Source: a virus
Reading direction: 5' to 3' (one strand)
IMG/VR virus record: IMGVR_UViG_3300032086_001878
Location: 1-53,749 of that record
Length of the DNA stretch: 53,749 nt
Below the pieces are notes generated by a model that was given only the letters and a program-made list of their open reading frames with translations, was not told the origin of the DNA and ran no database searches. A program made the translations under genes and the position numbers. Below, piece after piece: positions 17,113 to 26,511 of the stretch. Position 1 is the first letter of the stretch. Each line of letters opens with the position of its first letter.

Positions 17113-18672
17113 CTATCCCTGAGTAGTATTAAAAGGAGTTTGTTGGGACATTAATCCCTGCAAAAGTTGCGTTTTATTTGCTAATTCAGGAGACATTGGG
17201 GATGAACCCTGCGGCCTACCGTCTAAGAAGGATAATAAATTAGCAACATTAATATTCTTACCACCTAGACTGACTCCCCGTGAGTTAACTATACTTGTCC
17301 TCAAGTTAGTTTGTTCATCCATAACTCTGCTAGTTACATTCCCTTGCTGATCTATACTTTGAGGTATAAATCGACCTTTTTGATCAAATGCATTTGCGAG
17401 AGCCGTATAATCAGACCTAATATTTTCAGGAATATTTTGTCCACTTTGCATCAAAATTTGCTTAATAGTAGCCAGTTTACTAGCTACCTGATTTTGGGCA
17501 TCCGCTTGAGTTGGGGTAGTTGCTTGAACACCTGATGCCAATTCTTTTATTGATTGTGTTAGGCTTAAATTTGGTGTTCTGGCAGCAAGAGCCTGTTGAG
17601 CTTGATTTGCCTCTACTTGATCCGCTACTCTATTAACATTTTTTTGCGTACTTTCAAAGTTATTACCCATGTCTTCACGCATACGATTAAAGCCGCCTAC
17701 AACCGTGTCCTGCAGATCGGCACGGGTTTGATTAGCTAAAGTTACGTCTGAATCATACGTATCACGAAAGTCAGTAAACCCTGTTTGCAAACCTCCAAGA
17801 TTTTCCAATAGCTGAGATTGATTACCTGAAAGACCTTCATAGTATGTGTCAGCCCTACCAGACATATCATTTAGGTAATCTTGTAGGGAAGCTTGCCCAC
17901 CTAGTACGTTAGTAGAGAGAGTAGCCAAATCTTCGTTTTGAGATGCAAATTGGTTATCTATATTTTCAAAGCCTGAAGTTAAATTATTACCTACAGTAGT
18001 AATTCCCTCAGAGACATCTCCAGACAGATCACTAATTTGGTTGGAAATACCTGTTTGACCAGTTCCTAAACCTGTAAGTTGGTCACCTGTAGTTGCAAAA
18101 CCTTCATCTATAGAAGTTCCAAGACCTTCAACGCCTGTCTTTATGGCTCCAGTATCATCTTTAATAGCAGAAACATCCGTGCCTAAACCTTCAACGCCTG
18201 TCTTTATGGCTCCAGTATCATCCAAGATTGCTCCAGTATCATCCAAGACACTCGTAAATCCTTGATCCATCTCATCGGCTTTAGCTAGGTCAGAGGTATC
18301 AATTGTAGTGTTTGTGACATTTACAGGCTGAAATGTTTCAAAACCTGTCGTAATCTGATCTGATATATCTGACTGACCGCCAATAAGCGTCTCTGTATCT
18401 CCTTTAACCGTATCAGTTACTGCAACTGTGTCACCACCAAAGTTAACAGTATTAGTACCTGTCGTAACTTCGCCAGTTTCAGGATCGACAGAAGTGGTTG
18501 GAATATCCATTGTTCCACCAGGAGCATCCACTGTTCCAGAAGATGTGCCTATTGTGTTATCTACAATGGTTTCTACTTCTTCAGCCGTAGCGCCATCGTC
18601 TCCACCTTTGAAAGCTATCAACCCACTATTTCGAGGGTTCAACCAAGGCATAAATGGGTTGTACAATTTCAT
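17113..18672 (-). CDS. Repeat-containing virion protein, 519 aa
   Basis: Thr/Asp/Gly-rich N-terminal half with imperfect repeats of DDTGAIKTGVEGLGT (around residues 140-185), then long Gln/Asn/Leu helical stretches typical of fibrous trimeric shafts. A Met-Lys start is followed by MPWLNPRNSGLIAFKGGDDG. It lies between the GNAT-like gene and the lysis genes. A tail-associated or ejected structural role is likely; no enzymatic motif. Confidence 0.5.
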   Translation of the reverse strand: MKLYNPFMPWLNPRNSGLIAFKGGDDGATAEEVETIVDNTIGTSSGTVDAPGGTMDIPTTSVDPETGEVTTGTNTVNFGGDTVAVTDTVKGDTETLIGGQSDISDQITTGFETFQPVNVTNTTIDTSDLAKADEMDQGFTSVLDDTGAILDDTGAIKTGVEGLGTDVSAIKDDTGAIKTGVEGLGTSIDEGFATTGDQLTGLGTGQTGISNQISDLSGDVSEGITTVGNNLTSGFENIDNQFASQNEDLATLSTNVLGGQASLQDYLNDMSGRADTYYEGLSGNQSQLLENLGGLQTGFTDFRDTYDSDVTLANQTRADLQDTVVGGFNRMREDMGNNFESTQKNVNRVADQVEANQAQQALAARTPNLSLTQSIKELASGVQATTPTQADAQNQVASKLATIKQILMQSGQNIPENIRSDYTALANAFDQKGRFIPQSIDQQGNVTSRVMDEQTNLRTSIVNSRGVSLGGKNINVANLLSFLDGRPQGSSPMSPELANKTQLLQGLMSQQTPFNTTQG

Positions 18673-18674
18673 TT

Positions 18675-19127
18675 TTAAATCTCCAAATTATAGACGTAAT
18701 AGAGCGTTTTGTATTTTTTTGACGCTCTTGAGGTGAGTTTGTTGAGTTGTCTCTGCCAACCTTTGCGGCCCCAGACCTGTATGCTTGAGCACCCACTTTG
18801 TTTTGCAAAATCTTCTAATGCTCGGTGGTGCTCAAAAAATTCTTTCCACTTTCGACCATTTGCGGTGCATGTAATTATTTGCAGCGCCTTATGAGATGGA
18901 TAGTTTAAGTATCGGGTCGTAGTGGTGCAGACTATGTTGTTTTGATTATCGATGATAAGCCAGACATGTATCCTGCCATCTAAGGCTTGTTTGCAGACAT
19001 CGAATGAGGTCAGTTCATTAACTGAATGTTCTAAAGCCTTTACAATATCGGGCTCGATTTGTGGCCAAAATCTTAGAACTTCATTGGGGGATAAAAGGAC
19101 TGACCGAAACTCTTTGGTTTCTGTCAT
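18675..19127 (-). CDS. GNAT-fold-like protein, T7 gp13-type candidate
   Basis: 150 aa. The layout VWLIIDNQNNIVCTTTTRYL, then ALQIITCTANGRKWKEF, then LEDFAKQSGCSSIQVWGRKG and a C-terminal YYVYNLEI follows the beta-strand and helix order of acetyltransferases. Many podoviruses carry such a protein beside the internal virion genes (T7 gp13-like), where catalysis is not established. No clear acetyl-CoA P-loop (Q/RxxGxG/A) is present. Confidence is moderate for the fold, low for enzyme activity. Confidence 0.5.
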   Translation of the reverse strand: MTETKEFRSVLLSPNEVLRFWPQIEPDIVKALEHSVNELTSFDVCKQALDGRIHVWLIIDNQNNIVCTTTTRYLNYPSHKALQIITCTANGRKWKEFFEHHRALEDFAKQSGCSSIQVWGRKGWQRQLNKLTSRASKKYKTLYYVYNLEI

Positions 19128-19192
19128 TTAGTTAAAATTTTCCTTGATAATATGGTTAGAAGTATACCATTTTTTTAAGGGGTTTGCAACCA

Positions 19193-19510
19193 TCAAGAAG
19201 GCGTTGTAGGCCAATCCGCATCTTCTAGATTGGGCCAATTCTCATGCTCTGGGAGCGATCTCAGTGAGGATCGATATGTAGCCCAAAGCACCTTAGTATC
19301 GTTATTCAGTGGGCTGTCGTTGAACTGTGTCCAATCGCTATCTGCAAGTAACTGATTGCGAGTAGCTCTGTGTGATGCTGCTAGTCTATCATCAGCACAG
19401 TCTGCCCATGCCTGTTCTTCTGCGTCTCTGGCTAGTTCTTCTTCTTCGGTAAAGAAAACTCTACCGTAAGAGGTCATTCTATATCTTGGATTTTCTCTAG
19501 TCATGCTCAT
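19193..19510 (-). CDS. Tail fibre/tail assembly chaperone-like protein
   Basis: 105 aa. The C-terminal half carries a widespread phage motif: RATRNQLLADSDWTQFNDSP, VLWATYRSSLRSLP and a final WPTTPS. Such proteins often follow fibre genes and help fold or attach them. The ATG at 19510 lies within the end of the fibre gene (14-base overlap); a second ATG two codons later is equally possible. Confidence 0.65.
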   Translation of the reverse strand: MSMTRENPRYRMTSYGRVFFTEEEELARDAEEQAWADCADDRLAASHRATRNQLLADSDWTQFNDSPLNNDTKVLWATYRSSLRSLPEHENWPNLEDADWPTTPS

Positions 19511-20072
19511 TCAGTCCATATAAATGAACTGCCCCTGATAAAAATGTTCCACTTGAGGGACGAATTTGTATACCTGTTATTTTTGAAGAAGTTTGATTAT
19601 AAAAACCTGATGCAAGCATATTTTGAGCAGCATTGGTTGTGCCACCGACTAACTCGCTTTTAAAAGATTTGTAACTGCCTGACTCAACGCCACTTATATA
19701 CATCCCACCAGTTATGTTGTGATACCAAGTGTAGTTCTCACCGCCAATTTGCCAGTATGTCATACTTCCACTACCAGACCCATTGCGGTTAGAGCCTGTC
19801 ATGGTGAGCATAGAATTTGAATAATTACTGTTCGCATTCACACTTCCGTCTAAATACATATTCATAAGGGTATTTGTTTGGCTACTTTGGTCTAAACCAT
19901 CAAGATAAATAAAAAGACTTTTGTGATTGCTAATAGCAGAATTAGTAAAATCTAAACTTGAGTCACCATTAGCAGTTAGTTTTTCAATAAATTTCCAAGG
20001 ATTTTTTTCTTCGACAGTACCCGATGTAGAACTGGCAAGTGCAAGACTATTTGAATTTAATGTTAAAGGCAT
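19497..20072 (-). CDS. Tail fibre tip/receptor-binding protein candidate, 191 aa
   Basis: Ser/Asn/Gly/Thr-rich beta protein. The C-terminus (SKITGIQIRPSSGTFLSGAVHLYGLN) resembles the last strands of many phage fibre tips, and the internal segment SKSLFIYLDGLDQSS fits a jelly-roll. Located at the distal end of the fibre block, followed by the assembly chaperone, it is a good candidate for host recognition. Confidence 0.55.
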   Translation of the reverse strand: MPLTLNSNSLALASSTSGTVEEKNPWKFIEKLTANGDSSLDFTNSAISNHKSLFIYLDGLDQSSQTNTLMNMYLDGSVNANSNYSNSMLTMTGSNRNGSGSGSMTYWQIGGENYTWYHNITGGMYISGVESGSYKSFKSELVGGTTNAAQNMLASGFYNQTSSKITGIQIRPSSGTFLSGAVHLYGLNEHD

Positions 20073-20084
20073 TTCAAATATCCT

Positions 20085-21317
20085 TTACGCTGAAGTTACG
20101 CCAGTAATGCGTAGTTTGAGAGATGGGGTTATATTGTAAGTTCTCCCTGATATTGTTGAAGCATCAGGTGTGGCCTCTGTACCCCAACAGTCATAACCAT
20201 ATTGGCTGTAACTGTGTGAGGTTGAAACAGACCCTTGAGTTGGAGTATCCGTTTCAAAATCTACAAAGTTTAATCTGCTTCCACCCACATAATAAACTCT
20301 TGAGCCAACATAAGCGTAAGACCCTGTAGAGTCAGATGCAGCCGTTGCTAAACTTACAGTTACGCTAGGACTTACAGAACTAGTTCCATAATCTGTATTT
20401 ACAGGATCTAATAGATATGCATTCAGACCGTTGTTTCCGTTTTGCTCAATAATGTAGAATGTTCCATCTTTTTTCTTTACGATCCCTGCATTTCTTGCCC
20501 CAAAATTAAAAACATTGGATTGGTTGCCACTTAACTGCCTTACAGAGTTATTTGTTAAATCAAAAATATATGCATTTGCAGTTTGAGTACTCCAACCAAT
20601 TATCCACTCATCTTTGTACCCAAACATTTTTGGATTAGTGCTATATGTTTGAGACGCATTTATATTAATTATTGCATTATTAGATGGTGAGCTTGAATGA
20701 GCGTCTACTTGGTAAAGATATTGGCTAGACATATAATAAATATATCTTGAACCATCAAAATAATGTGGTCTGTAAGAAGTGGTAAAGTTGTATATTTCAC
20801 TGCCAGAACTATTCCTCACAGTAATTCGATGAGTAGAGTTATTGTTATTGTGTAAATAAACATCATTCTCACTTGAGCCAATGTTAGGCCAATATTGCCG
20901 CCAAGTGGAATCCTGTGTCCAATTAGAGTGGGCATTATCGGTTGTAGAAGTACTCGATTTACTTCCTATACCATTTACAGTTGGCTCTGTTAAAGTTTGG
21001 ACATTCGTACTACTTGTTGAATAGCTTACCTCATGATCGACGTAATTTAAGGGAACATTACTTGTTTTTACTTTAACAGTAGAACTTGTTCCAATAATCT
21101 CAGAGCCACTGGAGTTTGCAGTCAACCCTACAAGGTCATGCCCATTTTCTTGTAGCTTTCCACTGATAGGAATATCAGCGTCACCCTCAATAATCTTAAT
21201 GTCCTTGATAACATGACGAGTGGAACTGTCGGTTGTAATAATAGTAGCCTCACCGTTGCTATCAAAACTACTATCGGTGAGCGTATTGTCGTAAATTTTT
21301 TCTAAGGTATCTGCCAT
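20085..21317 (-). CDS. Tail fibre-associated protein, 410 aa
   Basis: Ser/Thr/Tyr/Asn-rich throughout, with kelch- or propeller-like recurring segments ending in aromatic residues (RPHYFDGSRYIYYMSSQYLY, TYSTNPKMFGYKDEWIIGWS). The N-terminal 70 residues (ATIITTDSSTRHVIKDIKI) resemble adaptor domains of marine fibre proteins. No enzymatic motif seen. Likely a beta-propeller-like adhesin; inference from composition and position. Confidence 0.5.
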   Translation of the reverse strand: MADTLEKIYDNTLTDSSFDSNGEATIITTDSSTRHVIKDIKIIEGDADIPISGKLQENGHDLVGLTANSSGSEIIGTSSTVKVKTSNVPLNYVDHEVSYSTSSTNVQTLTEPTVNGIGSKSSTSTTDNAHSNWTQDSTWRQYWPNIGSSENDVYLHNNNNSTHRITVRNSSGSEIYNFTTSYRPHYFDGSRYIYYMSSQYLYQVDAHSSSPSNNAIININASQTYSTNPKMFGYKDEWIIGWSTQTANAYIFDLTNNSVRQLSGNQSNVFNFGARNAGIVKKKDGTFYIIEQNGNNGLNAYLLDPVNTDYGTSSVSPSVTVSLATAASDSTGSYAYVGSRVYYVGGSRLNFVDFETDTPTQGSVSTSHSYSQYGYDCWGTEATPDASTISGRTYNITPSLKLRITGVTSA

Positions 21318-21800
21318 TTAATAATCTCCAAATGCTAATGTTGAGGCATAAGAAAATCCTTGTATGCCTGTCAGAGCAGAACCGTTTAAAGCAGGGAGGT
21401 TTCCGCTAGAGTCCAGTTGTGGAATGTTGTTTGCCCCTGTGCCTACATTCAGCGCAGCCGCTGTTCCTAGGCTTGGTGTTCCAGTTACGTCTGAGTAAGC
21501 ACCACTAGTTGCTACCGTTGCTAACCCAGTGACATCAGATGCTGCCCCAGAGGTGGCTACTGCGGCTAATCCACTTACATCAGATGCTGCCCCACTAGTT
21601 GCTACAGCCGCTAGACTAGAAGTAGCCGCCTTGGTGTTAATCTGAGTTTGAACATCTGAAGTAACCCCTGCGAGTCGGTTTATCTCAGTGGAAGAAACCG
21701 TTACGCCTGTTATTTCAGTACTATCAATAGCACCGTCTGCGAGGATACCAGTTCCTACACCTGTACTAATAAAGTCGGCAAGAGTTCTTGCTCTAGACAT
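21318..21800 (-). CDS. Tail fibre shaft protein with short repeats, 160 aa
   Basis: Starts MSRARTLADFISTGVGTG, a common N-terminus of marine phage fibres, followed by near-identical repeats of about 15 residues (VATSGAASDVSGLAA and variants) and a C-terminal GTGANNIPQLDSSGNLPALN segment typical of trimeric shafts. Repeat number may vary between strains by slippage or recombination. Confidence 0.65.
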   Translation of the reverse strand: MSRARTLADFISTGVGTGILADGAIDSTEITGVTVSSTEINRLAGVTSDVQTQINTKAATSSLAAVATSGAASDVSGLAAVATSGAASDVTGLATVATSGAYSDVTGTPSLGTAAALNVGTGANNIPQLDSSGNLPALNGSALTGIQGFSYASTLAFGDY

Positions 21801-21812
21801 CTAGTCTCTCCT

Positions 21813-23246
21813 TTATGATATTCTTGTCATTGTGACGGAGCCATTTCCTGAAAAGAAACCTCTGTCCAAGTGTGAGAGTGTAACACCCTGAATTTTTGGG
21901 GCGATATGCGTTTTATTACGAAGCATTGTTGAAGCGGTAGCACTGGCATGGGAAACATTGGTAAAACCACTTGAGTAAGAGCTTCCTGCCCCACCCACAG
22001 CATACGTATTATTCATACCTGGGCCTCCTCCAGAGTAGCCACCTCCCCCTCCTTCTCCACCCCAACCACCAGTACAGCCCCCACCAAAGCCGCCCATGTG
22101 AGTTCCCAATGGGTATGCAGATGTTGGCATAGTGTCGGTATTATTATTAGCGTAGTTATTCCAATCAGTTGCAAAAGTAGGAAAATTTTGTCCAAGACTA
22201 GATGCAAAGCTAGGAACCCCATTAGAAAAGGTCATAGACATATAGTAAGTACTTTGTGTCCCATTGTCGGTTGGATTCATGTAAGCACTTCCACCAATTC
22301 CTCCCATGCCCCCTGCATTTAAAGCAGTGGGAGGGCAAAGACTAAAATATGGAGTTCTTGAGTCCCAATATGAATTATCTCTGGCTGTTCCAGTAAGTCC
22401 TGCACCACCACCAGAACGTAGAGTACTAGTACCATTGGTTATAGGGGCGCTTACGGCAGAGTCATATCCTGCAGAACCGTTACTTCCTGCAACTGAGGTA
22501 TTTCCAAAACTTCCATCGTCACCCCTGCCACCTCTTTTTCCTGAAGTAGCATAGTCTACTCGAGACATAGTGGCCCGATTCCAACTATACTGCGCCCTAG
22601 CTCCACCAACAGAACCTGCGATTGCAAAGTTAGTGTTCCAATCTGATTGAGCACCAACAAATACGGCACTTGCACCTGATCCGTTTGCACTTGGATCGCT
22701 TACGTTATTATCGGCAAACGCCCCTTGTCCCACTAAAACATGAATTTCATCGCCTTTAGATAAAGTTCTGTCACAAGTTAAATATCCAGGGGAATAATTA
22801 GTAGTACCATTATATTGCTGTAGATTAGTAGTTCCTTGCGTATTATTTTGTTGGAATAATGTCCAAAGGGAACTGTCAGTATAATACTCAGGAGAGCCTG
22901 TTTGGGCTGCGGTATAACTCAGATATGATCTATTGATAGGCCAAGAGCCTAAAATATTAAATCTATATGTACCATCATTCGGGATAGTAAACTTCTGGTA
23001 TCCATTATAAACCTGCGCCCCAAATTGCCCCATAATATCAGAGCTATATGGATAGTAGGCATCTGTCATCGCTTTGTTTGGCCCCAAAGCTCCATGCATT
23101 TTTGCAGATGTAAATACCATCACATCATCAACCAATAAAAGCTCTGGCCCACCGCCAATCCCTCGACCAAAGCCTCTAGAAGACCCACCACCAAAGGTAG
23201 CTAACATGGGGGCATATAATATTTGTGGTTTTTTAGGTAAAATCAT
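21813..23246 (-). CDS. Glycine-rich adhesin-like fibre protein, 477 aa
   Basis: Contains several polyglycine tracts (GGGSSRGFGRGIGGG near residue 20, GGRGDDGS, GGFGGGCTGGWGGEGGGGG near 390-410) between aromatic, Ser/Asn-rich segments. T4-type gp38 adhesins use comparable glycine-rich loops to bind receptors, and glycine-rich Tyr/Trp segments occur in many marine podovirus fibres. Probably surface-exposed and host-range determining. Base composition is similar to its neighbours. Confidence 0.55.
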   Translation of the reverse strand: MILPKKPQILYAPMLATFGGGSSRGFGRGIGGGPELLLVDDVMVFTSAKMHGALGPNKAMTDAYYPYSSDIMGQFGAQVYNGYQKFTIPNDGTYRFNILGSWPINRSYLSYTAAQTGSPEYYTDSSLWTLFQQNNTQGTTNLQQYNGTTNYSPGYLTCDRTLSKGDEIHVLVGQGAFADNNVSDPSANGSGASAVFVGAQSDWNTNFAIAGSVGGARAQYSWNRATMSRVDYATSGKRGGRGDDGSFGNTSVAGSNGSAGYDSAVSAPITNGTSTLRSGGGAGLTGTARDNSYWDSRTPYFSLCPPTALNAGGMGGIGGSAYMNPTDNGTQSTYYMSMTFSNGVPSFASSLGQNFPTFATDWNNYANNNTDTMPTSAYPLGTHMGGFGGGCTGGWGGEGGGGGYSGGGPGMNNTYAVGGAGSSYSSGFTNVSHASATASTMLRNKTHIAPKIQGVTLSHLDRGFFSGNGSVTMTRIS

Positions 23247-23261
23247 TCTGATTTCCCTCTA

Positions 23262-24323
23262 CTATGCGTACTGAGTTTGTGAGGCTAGGATAGCAAAAAC
23301 ATTGTTCGCAGTTTTAATGAAGGTAAATGTATAAGTGTCAGTGCTAGTTGCATTACCACCAGAAGGTGCAGAGCCACCTGACCATCTAGGCGTTACCGCT
23401 GATCCATCTATCTGATAAGCATTTAGGTAATAAGCTGTACTTCCTTGTACCATACCGATTGAACAAGTGAATGACTGCCCAATTTCAAGAACCGTATTTA
23501 GATTAGTAAAATTAATTGTTCTGTTAGCTGTCTGGTTGTTACTGAAGAACATTACGCCTTGGGCTGTAGTATCGAAAGTAATTGTGCCTGTGGTAGAAGT
23601 ATCTACCGTTGCTTTTTCAACAATTTCTTCAACATCTAATTTACCATTTATGGTAGCACCAGTAGCCGTAACCGCACCTGTTACATCTAGTGGTTTATTC
23701 ATCGTCCACTTATCACCAGAACTGGCATAATTGAACGTAGCTGAAGCACCGTCTACCGTTAAACCTGCGCCATCAGCCGCTGCACTATTAGCGGCTCCAG
23801 AAGCCACTGTGATGTTCAGGTCATCAACATCCATTGTGGTTGAGTTAATAGTGGTAGTCGTACCGTTTACTGTGAAATCGCCTGTTACAGTTAGATTTCC
23901 ACCAAGAGACACATTTCCAGAGGTGTCCTCATTGACTATCGGTATCCAGTTACCACCATGAGCGTAATACCCTTTGCCTGTCGCATGAACATGAGCGAAC
24001 ATCCCATGATAAGTGGACGCTGATGGAAGGTCAGATAGTTGAGAATAAACATTGGCGTAAGTAATTTTGTTAGCACCAAAGTCTACATCCCCAGTAAATG
24101 TACCGCCTGTAGAGGCCACCACTCCAAGGTTTGTCCTTGCGGTGGCTGCATTTGCAACATCCGATAAATTATTGGCTGCTGCTAGTGAATTGTTTGAGAT
24201 AGCAGTGTTAACTGCTTCTACTGCTTTACCCAGTAGCAAGAACTCTTTTCCGTCCGTAGTGCCACTGGTATTGTTAATCTTAGTAGTAAGATTAGCTTCG
24301 AGTGTCGTTGTGTTAATTGTCAT
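23262..24323 (-). CDS. Tail fibre protein, 353 aa
   Basis: N-terminal helical part (AVEAVNTAISNNSLAAANNLS) leads into the phrases SLGGNLTVTGDFTVNGTTTT and LDVTGAVTATGATINGKLDV, beta-helix rungs frequent in marine phage fibres. A His-rich segment (YHGMFAHVHATGKGYYAHGG) sits near residue 107. The C-terminal 100 residues form a Gly/Thr beta domain. Part of the fibre block. Confidence 0.65.
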   Translation of the reverse strand: MTINTTTLEANLTTKINNTSGTTDGKEFLLLGKAVEAVNTAISNNSLAAANNLSDVANAATARTNLGVVASTGGTFTGDVDFGANKITYANVYSQLSDLPSASTYHGMFAHVHATGKGYYAHGGNWIPIVNEDTSGNVSLGGNLTVTGDFTVNGTTTTINSTTMDVDDLNITVASGAANSAAADGAGLTVDGASATFNYASSGDKWTMNKPLDVTGAVTATGATINGKLDVEEIVEKATVDTSTTGTITFDTTAQGVMFFSNNQTANRTINFTNLNTVLEIGQSFTCSIGMVQGSTAYYLNAYQIDGSAVTPRWSGGSAPSGGNATSTDTYTFTFIKTANNVFAILASQTQYA

Positions 24324-24324
24324 T

Positions 24325-26508
24325 TTAGAGTCCTGCTAAAGCTAGTGCCTCTACATCATCGAGTAGGGCATCTGTTTCCGATTTGGTGTAGTGGCTAGAT
24401 AATTGGAAAGTTCCGTAACCTACGATAGCCACTGTATCGCCAGTTGCAGCCGCACTACCTAGAGTTACTGAACTCCCATTTGTTGCGGTAAAATCTGATG
24501 GTGCTAATCTCACACCGTTTAAAAATACGTCTAAATAAAGAGGATCATATGTGGCAGGAAATACAGTTGTAGAGCCTGTGTAAGAGCCGCTGCTTGTTCC
24601 CACTACATAGTCTTGGCGCTGTGATGTTCCGTTTACTGAGCTACCTGCAGCCTGAAATCCACCTGAACCATAGACTTTCATAACGTTATTGGCAGTATCA
24701 AACCAAAGATCACCTAATCCTACGTTTGATCCACTTGGGGCGCTGCTACCAACAAAGTATGTATCAGCAAAATCCTGAAAATTATTAATGTTAGTAGCGA
24801 CTGTTGTAATTGCAGCCGACACCCCTGCGAGAGTACTAATATTGTTAGTAGGACTTATCTGACCTGCTACTGTATTAATGTCTGATATGTTGGTTGCTAT
24901 CGTTCCTACGTCTGCTTGAGTAGCCCAATACTTAGCTGAGAAATCTGTACCATTGACTGTACCAGATGTCTTAACAGCCCAATCTTGAGCTAGGGTAGCA
25001 GAGCTAGATGCATTTGCTTCAGAAGTGGCTGCATTTGCTTCGCTGACAGCCGCTGCCGCTGCAGAAGTAGCTGCCGCTGTAGATGATCCAAGAATGCTGT
25101 CTGTATATGCTTTGTTTGCAGCTTCATCGTTAGCAGTAGGATTTGGAAGACCACTGATGGTATTTGTTCCCATCGCAATGGCCCCAGACATTGTGCCACC
25201 AGTTAGACTTAGCTTTAGGGCATCCTGATTGTCTGAATAATTTTTAGTGGCTACGTCTTGGGCGTTTGTTGGATCACCTGCATTGGTAACCTTAGACGTA
25301 CCCATATCGATAGCACCTGTCATAGTGCCACCTGCCAAAGGTAATTTTGTAGCTATACTGTTGGTAATCGTAGTAGAGAAGTTCGCATCATCATTGATGG
25401 CTGCGGCTAGTTCATTAAGGGTGTCTAATGCTGCAGGGGCAGTATCTACTAGGTTAGCTACGGCTGTATCTACATCCACTTTTCGGGCAGCATCATTTGG
25501 ATTTACAGGTGCAGATAAATTCTGAATAGTACCTGTCGTACCTGCGTCCATGTTTAATGTGCCGTTGATTTCAACATCATTAAAAGTAGATGATCCAGTG
25601 GTAGCTGTTACGTTACCAGTTATTCCACCCTGTAAGTTACCTGTAAGCGTTCCGTTAATTGTTACGTTATTAAAGGTAGATGTACCTATTGAGTTACCGT
25701 TTGAGTCTACTGGAACAGTAACATTTCCTGTAACATCGCCAGTAATATCCCCAGTAAAACCACTGGTTGAAGTAATAGTTGTGCCAGTGATGGGAGACGC
25801 AGTGTTACCACCAATGACTGTGTTATCAATTGTACCCTGATCAATATCTACTTGGGTAAGACTTGATAGGCCAGTTACTCCAAGAGTACCTGTTATTGTT
25901 GAATTTCCTGATGCAGATGTATTTGTAAAATTACCATCTGCAGTGGTGGTGCTTCCGATAGTTGTGCCGTCGATGTTACCACCATTAATATCAACAGAAG
26001 CTAAAGTGGATAACCCTGTTACGCCAAGTGTGCCGCCTACAAGCGCATTACTACCTAAATGCAGGTCTTTGTAAGTTAGGCTAGCGGAGCCAATGTCTAC
26101 TGTATTTGTTGTGGCAGGGGTTATTGAGTTTGCGGTTACACCTACTACCTCACTCCACTGAGCCGCTGAAGCTGTATTAACCCTACATATAAAAAATCTT
26201 GATGTAGAAGTATTGAGCCAGATGCTGCCTGGAGCATATCCTGCATTAGCATCATCCGTTATCGTTGGGTTTGATGTTGCAGTTATATTATTTTGACCGC
26301 CCGTACCCCCATTTGCAGGAAGTAAGTATCCACTGACAGAAGTTTGTAAATTAATCTTTGGAGAATTGCCTGTAGTACCGTCATGTGAATGCCCTGACGT
26401 TCCATCAAAAGCACTTTGAAGTTGGTTAAACTCTGCAATTAACGGGGGCGCAGTTATCTCTGCGCCATTGATAATATCAGGTGCGGATTGTCTTGTGTAA
26501 CCTGCCAT
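24325..26508 (-). CDS. Main tail fibre protein, 727 aa
   Basis: The N-terminus GYTRQSAPDIINGAEITAPP with GHSHDGTTG resembles the virion-binding end of marine podovirus fibres. The middle has many rungs such as GGTLGVTGLSTLASVDING, and a KLPLAGGTMTGAIDMGTSKV motif, standard for fibre shafts. The C-terminus has LYLDVFLNGVRLAPSDF and HYTKSETDALL. It follows the tail-tube genes directly and is probably the trimeric fibre that carries the other adhesins. Confidence 0.75.
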   Translation of the reverse strand: MAGYTRQSAPDIINGAEITAPPLIAEFNQLQSAFDGTSGHSHDGTTGNSPKINLQTSVSGYLLPANGGTGGQNNITATSNPTITDDANAGYAPGSIWLNTSTSRFFICRVNTASAAQWSEVVGVTANSITPATTNTVDIGSASLTYKDLHLGSNALVGGTLGVTGLSTLASVDINGGNIDGTTIGSTTTADGNFTNTSASGNSTITGTLGVTGLSSLTQVDIDQGTIDNTVIGGNTASPITGTTITSTSGFTGDITGDVTGNVTVPVDSNGNSIGTSTFNNVTINGTLTGNLQGGITGNVTATTGSSTFNDVEINGTLNMDAGTTGTIQNLSAPVNPNDAARKVDVDTAVANLVDTAPAALDTLNELAAAINDDANFSTTITNSIATKLPLAGGTMTGAIDMGTSKVTNAGDPTNAQDVATKNYSDNQDALKLSLTGGTMSGAIAMGTNTISGLPNPTANDEAANKAYTDSILGSSTAAATSAAAAAVSEANAATSEANASSSATLAQDWAVKTSGTVNGTDFSAKYWATQADVGTIATNISDINTVAGQISPTNNISTLAGVSAAITTVATNINNFQDFADTYFVGSSAPSGSNVGLGDLWFDTANNVMKVYGSGGFQAAGSSVNGTSQRQDYVVGTSSGSYTGSTTVFPATYDPLYLDVFLNGVRLAPSDFTATNGSSVTLGSAAATGDTVAIVGYGTFQLSSHYTKSETDALLDDVEALALAGL

Positions 26509-26511
26509 TTA

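Noticed and set aside
21318-21800. Tandem repeats considered as CRISPR or diversity-generating region
   Set aside because: Repeats are in frame and code for a fibre shaft; no spacers of uniform length, no cas genes and no reverse transcriptase in the window.
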